Shown piece after piece: positions 10,458-19,660 of a stretch of DNA of 38,396 nt. The stretch covers positions 1 to 38,396 of the forward strand of contig BAAFSQ010000082.1 in NCBI GenBank assembly GCA_054661495.1. The letters run 5' to 3'. A model generated the notes under the pieces. That model saw only the letters and a program-made list of their open reading frames with translations, had not been told where the DNA came from and made no database searches. Source of the stretch: Zygophlyctis sp. KS116. Lineage: Eukaryota; Chytridiomycota. Position 1 is the stretch's first letter. Each line of letters starts with the position of its first letter. The translations under genes and the position numbers were made by a program.

Positions 10458-11409
10458 TTAAGCGTAATAATCCGACTTTCGGTTTGTGGCCCAATTACTG
10501 TCAGATACATAGTAAAGTGGCTGAGTCATTCTAGAATTGAATGGCATGACGTTTTTCAACGATTTATAGTCATCAGGGGAAATTGTCAAGAATACTGAAG
10601 AGGCAACATGCCACTTTACGCCCTCCTAATTTTTAATGTAAAACTTATACAGTGCATGGAGGAGTAGTTAGTGATCCGGTATATCTAAAGATTTTTGGGC
10701 TGGCTTTCAATCCTGAAATTACTGAAGAGTAATTGGGAGAAAAACTGGCGTAGGCTAATGGAGCCAAGTCTTTTCCTGCCTAAAATCAATAATTTTGTTG
10801 AATACATTAATAAAAGCAGATGTAAATGGATCGGTAACGTTAGCAAAATCGACAAACACTCCGATAACCGCAAGTTCACTTCCTCCTTGTTTTTTATGAA
10901 CAACTTTTAAATTAAAATATAAATACTTTTTACAGTGGAATTCTGCTGCAAAAGATCTGCCATCAATTCGATGCTCTGATGGAGAATGGATATGGAACTG
11001 GATCATGTCATAAACTCCATCGGGTCTTGTGAAGTTTCCATCTGGTATAGTCACACTTCCGGCTGGATAAGTAGGGTAGTATTTTAGTTCCTCTCCTAAA
11101 TTCTTGAGTTTTCCAGTGCCAGTTGCAGACCAGGCGACATTTGGAAAACTTCCATTGTTGGTCATGATCCCATTCAAAGTAGTACCGAAATGAGTGTCAG
11201 CTAATTCGACTACAGTTAAAGATTAAATATGTACAATTGATTGGGGATTGCAATCTGCCTAGGCATTGATTGGAACCGTATTTTTTTTCCTGTCCCCAAC
11301 GAGCTGGGCCATATAATCCTTTCTAATTAAAATTAATGCGTGTACCATTATAAAGATCATCTGCATGGACACAGCTTAAAAGTAGCAAAATAGAAGTTAA
11401 AGATATCAT
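10458..11409 (-). CDS. Secreted single-domain alpha-carbonic anhydrase
   Basis: Six exons (introns 27, 25, 30, 26, 25 nt) give 272 residues. A signal peptide (MISLTSILLLLSCVHA) is followed by DDLYNG and GPARWGQ, then the Cys of NQCLGRLQSPIN. Zinc ligands lie in QFHIH and EFHFVH, with SPSEHRIDG and SLTTPPCTEGVKWHV. The shuttle position reads GEELKY. The C-terminus is NRKSDYYA. It is most like the paralogue at 11588-12524 (shared NGIMTNNG, LKNLGEELKYYP and VHKKQGGSELAVIG), so these two look like the most recent duplication. All five intron positions are shared among the three single-domain genes. Confidence 0.92.
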
Positions 11410-11587
11410 ACTAGGTTCTTTCAGTAAGAGTTGATACGCGACTAAGCGCGCATAACGCGACGCGTTTAATGCTACCTGTGACGTAATTGATCCTTGCCTT
11501 CAACATGCACTGCTATGAATTCTTTAAGGTCATGATTTACTGATAAAATATATTCCAGATTCAGGAAAAAAAGAATTTTATTCTTAT
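11410..11587 (-). promoter_or_regulatory. Promoter of a single-domain carbonic anhydrase gene
   Basis: 178 nt between ATG and the upstream paralogue's stop. It holds GTGACGTAATTGATCCTTG (11478-11496), identical to 9291-9309, and a cluster of ACGCG, GCGCG and ACGCGACGCGT cores (11436-11465) between it and the ATG. Such CpG-rich clusters are rare in this AT-rich sequence. Confidence 0.55.
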
Positions 11588-12524
11588 TTAGGCGTAATAA
11601 TCAGACTTTCTTTTCACATTCCACTGTTGATCACCAACATAATAAAGAGGCTTTGTTAATCTAGCATTGAATGGCATAACCTTCTTCAATGCATTATAAT
11701 CACTGGGGGATATCTTTAAAAAAACATCTGAAGCAACATGCCATCTGACTCCCTCCTAAAATATAAAACTTGAAAAATTACCCAGCATGGTGGAGTTGTC
11801 AATGATCCCATGTAGCGATAGATTTGTTTACTGGCTTTTAACCCACTTATTACAGTGGAATAACCAGGCGTAAAAGATACATTAGCATGTTTAGCCAAGT
11901 TTTTTCCAGCCTATTCTTTAAAACCAAAGCATTCTTACATTAACAAAGGCAGCAGTGAATGGGTCTGACTGGCTGTCAAGATCCACAAATGCTCCAATAA
12001 CTGCAAGTTCACTTCCTCCTTGTTTTTTATGAACAACTTCTTGGTTAATCACTATCAATTTTACAGTGGAATTCGGCTGCAAAAGATCTGCCATTAACAC
12101 GATGCTCTGATGGAGAGTGGATGTGGAATTGTATCAAGTCATAAACTCCATCGGGTCTAGTAAAAGTGCCATCCGGAGAGCTGGGGTAATATTTAAGTTC
12201 CTCGCCAAGATTCTTGAGTTTGCCGCCAGCATTTGCAGTCCAGGCAACATTTGGAAAAGTTCCATTGTTAGTCATGATTCCATTCAAAGAAGTGCTGAAA
12301 TCAGCATTTTCTGTTTCAACTGATTATTAAGGATTGAAGAAACTTTTACTATTGATTGGTGATTGGTAACTACCATGACAATCGTTAGGGCCAATTCCAT
12401 CTGCGAAACTCCATCGTGCAGGTCCGATTATTCCTATATAATTAATTCGAATGCATTCACCATTGTAGATGTCATCAGCGACAACACTGCTAAAGCTCAA
12501 GCCCAAGATTATTAATGAAATCAT
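11588..12524 (-). CDS. Secreted single-domain alpha-carbonic anhydrase
   Basis: Six exons (introns 27, 30, 28, 28, 26 nt) give 265 residues. Signal peptide MISLIILGLSFSSVVA, then DDIYNG, GPARWSF, CHGSYQSPIN, QFHIHSPSEHRVNG, EFHFVHKK and SLTTPPC. Here the residue after PPC is Trp (PPCWEGVRWHV) where the others have Thr. The C-terminus is KRKSDYYA. The intron inside EFH|FVH (phase 1) and that after PPC-x are at the same positions as in the other copies. First gene of the tandem carbonic anhydrase array in transcription order. Confidence 0.92.
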
Positions 12525-12639
12525 CTCAGAAATGATATAACGCGTAAAGGATCAATGACGTAATAGATAAGTATGAGTCGATTAATTTATTATATTGATC
12601 AAGATGAGTATGATGTCCTAATTTAGCAAAAAAAATGGT
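12525..12639 (-). promoter_or_regulatory. Promoter of the first carbonic anhydrase gene in the array
   Basis: About 115 nt. It contains ACGCGT (12540-12545), and GGATCAATGACGTAAT (12549-12564), which is the same TGACGT plus GATCC composite as in the other three promoters but in inverted orientation. It is also shorter, lying 32 nt from the ATG. Confidence 0.5.
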
Positions 12640-12683
12640 TTATAATGACTGGTTAGATTTTAGAATCTAGATTTTAATTGTGA

Positions 12684-13839
12684 CTAACTTACACTCAATT
12701 CAATGTCTGGAACGGTCGCAGGGGTTTGATCTTTGTTATCTTGGAGTCTATCAGTACTATTGATCAGATTCTTTTGAGCTTCTGGAGCTGGATCAGCTTT
12801 ATACATCTTGATGTAGTTTAAAAAAAGTATCATTGCTGCAGCAGATACTAAAAAAAGTGCCCAAAAAAATCCAAGATAATCTGCTGTACAGCCGATTGGA
12901 GGGGAACCAGGCTGAACATTACGAATAGCTGGGAGTGCGAATATCATACTAGTTCCTACTCCCAGTGTTGGAGGCTCAACCTTTCTTCTTCGTATACAGA
13001 GAGTAAAAGCCAACCAAAACATGCTAAGAGAAAGCAGCCACATTAACGATGCAATAAATAAAGAGAAAAATCTTTGGGTTGGGCCTCTGTATATATTAAC
13101 TTCCACAATTAGAATTTGAAAATTATCATCAGAAGCGTCCCGTAATGTTGTCGCCATTTGCCATCCTTCTAAATTATTCATTATTGAGAGTGACATTGGT
13201 ACTTTAGAACTAGATATTTATTATAATATTATAATTACCTTTCATTTTTAAAAGTATTGGTCCAAGAGCCTGATAAAATAAAATCCGCAGAGTACTCATC
13301 AAAAGGATAAAAATTTGGATTTCCTGATTTGAAAGTAAATGTGATGTCTGGAGATGACATCATTTGATTTGATTTGAAATTCTCTGTGATTGCATCAAAA
13401 TTAAATGTAATCTATAAATAAATTCTCCATAATCATACCTGTCCATTCGGTGTCCGATCAAGACCATCTAGATTATCTCTCATGTTACCCCTTGGAAAAA
13501 GTCCAAAATGAACTCTATATGTAAGTAATTTTGTATCCAGACTTGTTAGATTTCCATAAATCGCTAATCCCTTGCATTAGATCTATACTAAATTACAGTA
13601 AAATTGTCCGGTATATCCCAATTTTTAATTCGATTGATTGACGTAAAAGTCCCAATTCCTAAATTGCTTTGCTTCCCATAAGCAACAAGAATTGATAATA
13701 TAGTTGTCAGCATTAAAAATCCCAAAACGATTACTAAACTCTTACTGAATTTCTTAATCTTTGGAGTATTAAATTCATTACTGATCGCCGCTAGATTTTC
13801 TTCACTAAATCTTATATATTTATTTCTAAAAGCATTCAT
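12684..13839 (-). CDS. DUF4436 membrane protein
   Basis: Four exons (introns 26, 27, 29 nt) give about 357 residues. One N-terminal membrane span (KKFSKSLVIVLGFLMLTTIL, about residues 30-52) is followed by a lumenal or extracytosolic beta-rich part including YPFDEYSADFILSG, then three C-terminal spans. The C-terminal signature RRRKVEPP...FALPAIRNVQPGSPPIGC...DYLGFFWA is that of Pfam DUF4436, known from fungi and actinobacteria, function unknown. The tail is charged. The end may differ: a further 26-nt intron (GTAAGT...TCTAG) would replace the last two residues and move the stop to 12640-12642. It is in a tight minus-strand run with DFG10 and METTL18, 40 nt downstream of DFG10. Confidence 0.82.
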
Positions 13840-13879
13840 TAAATAAGGAATTTTTAGAAAACGTCATCGAATGAAGTCA

Positions 13880-14593
13880 TTAGACCATCATCGGAATCCA
13901 TTTCTTGAATCTTTTTGGCGTATCATATCTTATCTTATACCATTTCCACTGCTCTGTGGCAGATAAATGTAAATCCACAATAACCCAAATTAAAACCAGC
14001 AATGAAATAAAATGAAATTGAGACATGATCGTCATTCCAAAATACAAGATCACTTCAAAAAAGTAATGTGGGCATGCTGTATTTGAGAAATATCCTTGAT
14101 TAGGCAGGGGATACTTTTGTTTAGAGCAGTGTAATTCTCTTAAATAAGAATGAGCCATGAATTGTTCTATAGTCCCAAACAGCCATATTGAACCTCCCAA
14201 CAGTAAATTCCTACTTGGAATGATATCCCAAGCCCAACTTGTATGTAAATAATATAAAATTCCAATCATATAATGAGTAATATGCATTTTTGACTCTGAT
14301 CTTTTCGAAACAAGACATTCATAGAATCGTCTGACACAGTGAATCAAGAACAGCAAAGTAACAATCGGCTGATCATACCGTTTCCAGACTAGAGCGATCA
14401 AACTAGAAAATATCCCAACTATATAGAAATGTAAAAACCAGAATTTAGGAACCAAGTACTTCCTATCATGATCTACCAATGTTTTCCCAAACGGAAAGAA
14501 TATATCCTTGAGAATTGGAATATTTGATATAATCAAAACCGAAATTGTGGCACCAGAGTAAAACAGTGCTAACCAAAAGTGTAGAAAATTCAT
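13880..14593 (-). CDS. DFG10: Polyprenol reductase (DFG10/SRD5A3 family)
   Basis: Converts polyprenol to dolichol in the ER membrane, supplying the lipid carrier for N-glycosylation. Single exon, 237 residues, with about six membrane spans. Family blocks: PKFWFLHFYIVG, then HCVRRFYECL, SKRSESKMHITHYMIGILYY, and a C-terminal CPHYFFEVILYFG as in steroid 5-alpha-reductase-type proteins. The C-terminus KKWIPMMV is basic. It is shorter than human SRD5A3 (318) and close to the fungal proteins. Its ATG lies 12 nt after the METTL18 stop. Confidence 0.9.
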   Translation of the reverse strand: MNFLHFWLALFYSGATISVLIISNIPILKDIFFPFGKTLVDHDRKYLVPKFWFLHFYIVGIFSSLIALVWKRYDQPIVTLLFLIHCVRRFYECLVSKRSESKMHITHYMIGILYYLHTSWAWDIIPSRNLLLGGSIWLFGTIEQFMAHSYLRELHCSKQKYPLPNQGYFSNTACPHYFFEVILYFGMTIMSQFHFISLLVLIWVIVDLHLSATEQWKWYKIRYDTPKRFKKWIPMMV

Positions 14594-14605
14594 TTTATTA
14601 TAAAA

Positions 14606-15484
14606 CTAATCCGTTACAGTCAATGGTTTCTCTAATTGAATAATTTCTCTACGAATTCCATCTACAGAAACAAAAACTGTCGAGATCTTCCAATTTTGAA
14701 AGACTCTTCTGATATGATTTAAAAACATTGTTAATGATCCTGAACATCCAAAATACTGATATTTAGCAGCTATTAATACTTTTCCTCCTGGTGATAAACA
14801 ATGATCAATTAATAAAGTTTGACTATTATAACTAGATGAATCATAAATAGTTTCTGAACTTAGAATCAAATCATATTTTTGAGTCAATTCCATTGATAAT
14901 GATTCCCAATCCCCTGCCCAAAATTCTGCATTCTTTAAATTCTTTATAGATAATAAGTGTTCAAATATTCCATTATCAAAATTAACCTTTATCTCCTGAT
15001 CTGTATTTAAAATAGCATTTGGTAGAGTAGCATGAGTTAAAACCTGAATATTATAATCTTGAAATGTAACACTAGCATTATTCATTAAAGCATAAATCCC
15101 AGGTAATCCCGATCCACATCCTAATTCAAGTACTCTGATCCCATTTAAAGAGTCAGGATCTAAAGCCAAATATCTTGTTAAATCTAAGCAACATTCCCAA
15201 GTTTTAAATCCGCCTTGATAGACTAGAGGAATAATATCATTAGATTGCAACATCTCAACAGTCTCTTGATCATCAACAGTCGAAAGTTTAATGTCTGAAA
15301 TCATTCGCTTGATCATTATGAGATTATTTGAAATTGAAATCGGCTCCGACTCTACTATTATCTCTGAATCTTGAAAGGAGTTTATATTAAGCATAATGCA
15401 TGGTAAGGATTTGACTGTCATATTTTGTCCGAATGCATCAGAGTCTCTGGTAATTGGATCTGACTCCGACTGAAACAAGAGCAT
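14606..15484 (-). CDS. METTL18: METTL18/Hpm1-type protein-histidine methyltransferase
   Basis: A SAM-dependent methyltransferase; the family modifies a histidine of ribosomal protein uL3. Single exon, 292 residues. About 80 acidic N-terminal residues precede the family-specific DIIPLVYQGGFKTWEC, SAM motif I LELGCGSGLPG, FQDYN, and the post-motif DLILSSETIY followed by AAKYQYFGCSGS. These match METTL18 rather than other METTL21-like enzymes. It shares a 69-nt divergent promoter with the gene at 15554. Confidence 0.92.
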   Translation of the reverse strand: MLLFQSESDPITRDSDAFGQNMTVKSLPCIMLNINSFQDSEIIVESEPISISNNLIMIKRMISDIKLSTVDDQETVEMLQSNDIIPLVYQGGFKTWECCLDLTRYLALDPDSLNGIRVLELGCGSGLPGIYALMNNASVTFQDYNIQVLTHATLPNAILNTDQEIKVNFDNGIFEHLLSIKNLKNAEFWAGDWESLSMELTQKYDLILSSETIYDSSSYNSQTLLIDHCLSPGGKVLIAAKYQYFGCSGSLTMFLNHIRRVFQNWKISTVFVSVDGIRREIIQLEKPLTVTD

Positions 15485-15553
15485 TATACACTAACCCTGA
15501 AACCAAAAGTTGATTTCTTTCAAAAGAGTTTTACCATCCAAAGATCTACTCTA
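15485..15553. promoter_or_regulatory. Divergent promoter, METTL18 / chorismate-lyase-fold gene
   Basis: Only 69 nt separate two opposite ATGs, so both genes must initiate in it or within each other. No clear TATA box or known motif is seen. Confidence 0.3.
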
Positions 15554-16042
15554 ATGATCCCTAGTCATTTTGGAGATATCATGTCCCTCAAGGAAGAATC
15601 AGTAATATTCCCAGCAGAGAGTCAATTCAATCGGATAGAAAGGATCTTGCTCACCGCCAATGGAAACCTACAAAGAATTCTTTCGGCATTCTTTAATGCA
15701 ACCGTTTTTGTCAAAATTATTTATAATAATCCTGTTGGGGATTTTGAATTTGATAGAAGAGTAATTTTACAAGTCAATCAAGAGGTACCTTTAAATTACT
15801 GATCAAAGGATATTTGCACCGCTGATTCTAAAATTATTATTTCTGATCCGGACATTCTAGATCTAATCAAGAGTAATACTATTGGTATTGGTCAATTGTT
15901 TAGACATTTGAATATTCTTCCAGAATTTAAATTGCATTCGGTTGGTAAGGCCGATAAAGAGTTTTGGAGAGAATATTCTTTGGAATCTAGAGGGATTTCT
16001 TGTCAGATTAGAGAAGTATTTAAAGTAGCGGCATTTAATTAG
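15554..16042 (+). CDS. Chorismate-lyase-fold (DUF98-like) protein
   Basis: Two exons joined by a 24-nt intron give 154 residues. Features recalling the DUF98/UbiC-like fold: an N-terminal LSAFFNATVFVKII strand-helix, DRRVILQVNQE, DICTADSKIIIS, NTIGIGQLFRHLNILPEF, then FWREYSLESRGISCQIREVF. The pattern of IGQLFR and FWR-Y probably marks the ligand pocket. In bacteria UbiC releases 4-hydroxybenzoate from chorismate; eukaryotic relatives are uncharacterised, so no reaction is assigned. No signal peptide. ODAD2 begins about 110 nt downstream on the same strand. Confidence 0.6.
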
Positions 16043-16152
16043 AAATATTAATAATATTCAAAAAGATCTTATCGGTGAATTACCTGATAACAATGAAACT
16101 GATATACGTAATGCATCTCACGTCATCCCTTGTTTACAATTATTTAGAGGAA

Positions 16153-19100
16153 ATGGGAGCATCGCTGTCAAGTCGATTTGAGTGGTCTCCAGGAACAACA
16201 GAAACTTCTGGGATATTGTTGACTACTGCGCAGAATCAAGCATTGCTTTATGAAATTATTTCATTCATTAATCAATTAGCTACAAAGAATTCAGTTGAAA
16301 TTAAGGCTGAATTCAAAAGAGGAATACAATGGACAACAGAATTGAATTTATCAATCTTTGCTAATTCAGAACTATTTATTGTACAGCAAAGTGCAAAGTA
16401 TGTTTAATTTACTAAAATTATAGAAATCCAAAATCTACAGTGGCATCGACAATCAATCGTAATGATGGTCAACCAGTTTTTTATATGGAACAGGTTGGAT
16501 CAGAGTTGGCAACTGTAAAGGTTTCAACTTTGGAATACTTTTATAAAATTCTTGAATTAGCGGGAGATGATAAATTAAAGGTTCTTCAGGAAGTCATTCA
16601 AGCTAATCGAAATTTGATTGGAGCAATATTTTTTACAAATTCGGACAGTGCTAAAATTCTTTCAGATGCATTTGACTCTGTTGAGGCTGAAAAAGATCAG
16701 AGAAAAAAGGATCAAAATATTAAACTTTACAAATTACTATTGGCATTAAATGCATTTGATTTACAACTCATGAAAGCATCAGTATCTGCTTCTAAAAAGT
16801 AATCATACATTTTCTAATCAATAGAGAAAAAGTTATTGATATGAAAAAAGCAACTGATGAGTTTCAAATGCTTCAATCTTTTTGTGGAAAAGATGGGAAG
16901 TATTCATTGTTATCTATTGACTGGGATTCTGGTAAGAGAAATATATTTTGATTTGAAGATTATACTTTTTCAAATGGATGTAGATCGCCTCCTTGGAGAC
17001 AGCTCTATGGAGAGTTATGCTATATAGTTGTTAGATGTCATGATAAAGATAAGGTTGTGATTACAGCTTCAAAGGAAGGATACTTTGTAAATAAAGGATA
17101 CTCGTTGGATGAAAAAGGTAATCAGAAACCTCAAAGAGTAACACATTAGGAATTGAACATTTAAATTTTGAGCGGGAGTCTGATATTTATCCTTCGATTA
17201 CAGATTTGTTAAAAGCAAAGTCACAGCATTTTGCAAATACGATAGATAAGCAAGTGTATATCTATGAGAAAAAGGAAGAAGAAGTTTTACAACCTTCTGA
17301 AGTATTCTTCACCTCTGAAAAAACAGAAAGTGGCATTGAATCAGCTGCTGATCGTGAGCACAGTGGGAAGAAACAAGATGTCGCTGTCAAGAACTTAAAT
17401 GCTGGAAAGAAAAAAGCACCTGAATCTAAAAAGCAGAATTACAATAACGAACCATCACTAAAATGGCGTGCTTTGGGTCTTAGTGCGCAAAAAACTGCTG
17501 GCTCTGGAAAATCCAGAAAAAAGAAAACCGAAGTAAAAAAGACTGATCGCTCTAGTGCTCAAAAAGATCATAAGATATATGCCCGACAAAAGAGCTTTGA
17601 GGAAGAGGAATTTGAAATCAGCAACTCTGAGGAATCGGATGAAGATAATCAAGACTCTCGAAATGATACAAATGAGTTATCTGCAGAATATTATCAAATA
17701 CAAAAGCTAGTAAAATATCTCAGATGTGGTAATCCAACTGCAACAATAATTGCTATTTGTGCTTTGCGCGATTTTGACCTGAAAAATGAAGTTAATCAGC
17801 TGGCTATTAGAGACATTGGTGGGCTAGAAACCCTCGTAAATCTTCTGGATACTGATAATCCTAAATGTAAAGTCGGTGCTCTTAAGATATTAAAGGAGAT
17901 CTCTAAAAATGTGCAAATAAGAGCAGCTATTGCCGAACTTGACGGGATACGACCACTTGTTGAGCTTCTGCGCGACACCGATGATGAACTAAAATGTCTA
18001 GCTGCAGAAACAATTGCTCATTGTGCCAAGAATGCTCAAAATCGCCGAGATGTTCGTCGTTATGGAGGTATCCGAAAGCTGGTACGGCTCCTAAAAGCAA
18101 AACCGGGATCTAAAGAAGAAGAAACGGCGATTTCGGGTGCATGTGCACTAGCAACTTGTTCAAAAAGCTCCAAAAACAAAGAAGCGATACAAGAAGCTGG
18201 TTCAATTCCTTTGCTTGCTAACTTATTGACATCTCAAAATGAGCGGCTTCTCATTCCAGTGGTTGGAATTTTACAGGAATGTGCCAGTGATGGTAAGCAA
18301 AAAAATAATAATCTTAGAAAACTATCGCATCGCTATCCGAGCCTCAGGAATGATCAAGTTTTTAGTCGAAAATCTTAGTAGTAAACACCCAGAGCTTCAG
18401 ACGCATTGCGCGAGTGCCATTTTCAAGTGCGCAGAAGAAGGTAGGCATTGAAACTATTGATCAACAGATGAAGCTAGAAATCTCGTACGACAATATAATG
18501 GTTTGACACCATTGGTGAGTCTTTTAGACAATACATCAAATAAAGATCTGCTTGCCGCCGCTACTGGTGCTGTCTGGAAATGCTCGCCAAATTGTAAGTT
18601 TAATTTATCTAAGTTTTAAGTGGAAAATGTGACTGCGTTTACAAAATTGAATACAATCAAAAAGCTGGTTGCGCTAATGGAAAATCAGCCTGAAGATGTA
18701 TTGGTCAACGTTGTTGGAGCGCTCGGAGCATGTGCCAAAACACCTGCAGGAAGACAGGGTATTAGAGAAGCCGGAGGAATTATCTCTCTAGTAAATCTAC
18801 TGACTGGGACTAATCAAGCTCTTCTTGTAAATGTAACAACAGCTGTTGGCGCTTGTGCTTTAGATAGTAAGCTTTTCAAATTTTAATCATAAAAGATGAT
18901 AGTATGGCTGTAATTGATAGATTAGATGGTGTTCGTTTATTGTGGTCTCTTTTAAAATCGCCCAATCATCAAGTTCAAGCATCTGCTGCATGGGCCATCT
19001 CTCCATGTATCGAGCATGGTAATAAAATCAAATATATTAACAAATAGCCAAAGACGCAGGAGAAATGGTTAGATCATTTGTTGGAGGACTTGAACTAATT

Positions 19101-19660
19101 GTTTCACTCTTAAAGTCTGAACAACCTGAAGTTTTAGCTAGCGTTTGTGCCGCAATTTCCAACATTGCAAAGGATGGTATTCTATGATTGATGTTTACAA
19201 TTAGAGGAGAATTTAGCTGTTATTACTGATCATGGTGTAGTTCCAATGTTATCTAAACTTACTTATACAAGAAATGACAAGTTGAGAAAACATTTAGCAG
19301 AAGCCATAGCTAGATGTTGTCATTGGGGAAATAACAGAGTTTCATTTGGATCTTCCAATGCTGTTGCACCATTAGTAAAATATTTGAAATCTCCGGATCA
19401 CGATGTTCATCGTGCAACTGCAAGAGCTCTTCATCAACTTTCCATGGATCGTAAGATTATAATACATTTATCAATAGCTGAAAATTGCATTGCCATGCAT
19501 GAGCACGGAGTAGTGCAATTACTTTTAGGAATGGTTGGATCTTCTGATCCGACTCTTCAGGAAGCTGCAGCAGGAACCATTGGAAATATCCGACGGTAAT
19601 TAAACAGATTTTTTGATTATTAGATTGGCACTTGCGTCTGAAAAAGCTTCTTTATCATAA
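16153..19660 (+). CDS. ODAD2: Outer dynein arm docking complex subunit 2 (ARMC4)
   Basis: Docks outer dynein arms on ciliary doublet microtubules. Thirteen exons (twelve introns, 25-32 nt) give 1058 residues; human ODAD2/ARMC4 has 1044. The ATG at 16153 ([11 protein letters not shown]) matches the start of human ARMC4. The N-terminal conserved region includes [12 protein letters not shown] and [20 protein letters not shown] charged linker (about residues 320-470) leads into [18 protein letters not shown] and a long armadillo superhelix to the end, with repeats such as [42 protein letters not shown] and [12 protein letters not shown]. All intron junctions restore conserved ARM sequence. Strong evidence that the organism makes motile flagella. 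Its stop codon overlaps the MCM10 start by one base. Confidence 0.95.

Noticed and set aside
8080-12530. Frame breaks in the carbonic anhydrase genes read as pseudogene damage
   Set aside because: Every break sits at a GT-AG intron of 25-34 nt and splicing restores conserved motifs in frame, so the genes look intact.
16043-16152. In-frame coding-like stretch before ODAD2 (INNIQKDLIGELPDNNETD) that could be joined to it by a 40-nt intron
   Set aside because: No ATG opens it, the intron would be longer than all others, and the ATG at 16153 gives MGASL..., matching the known start of ARMC4.
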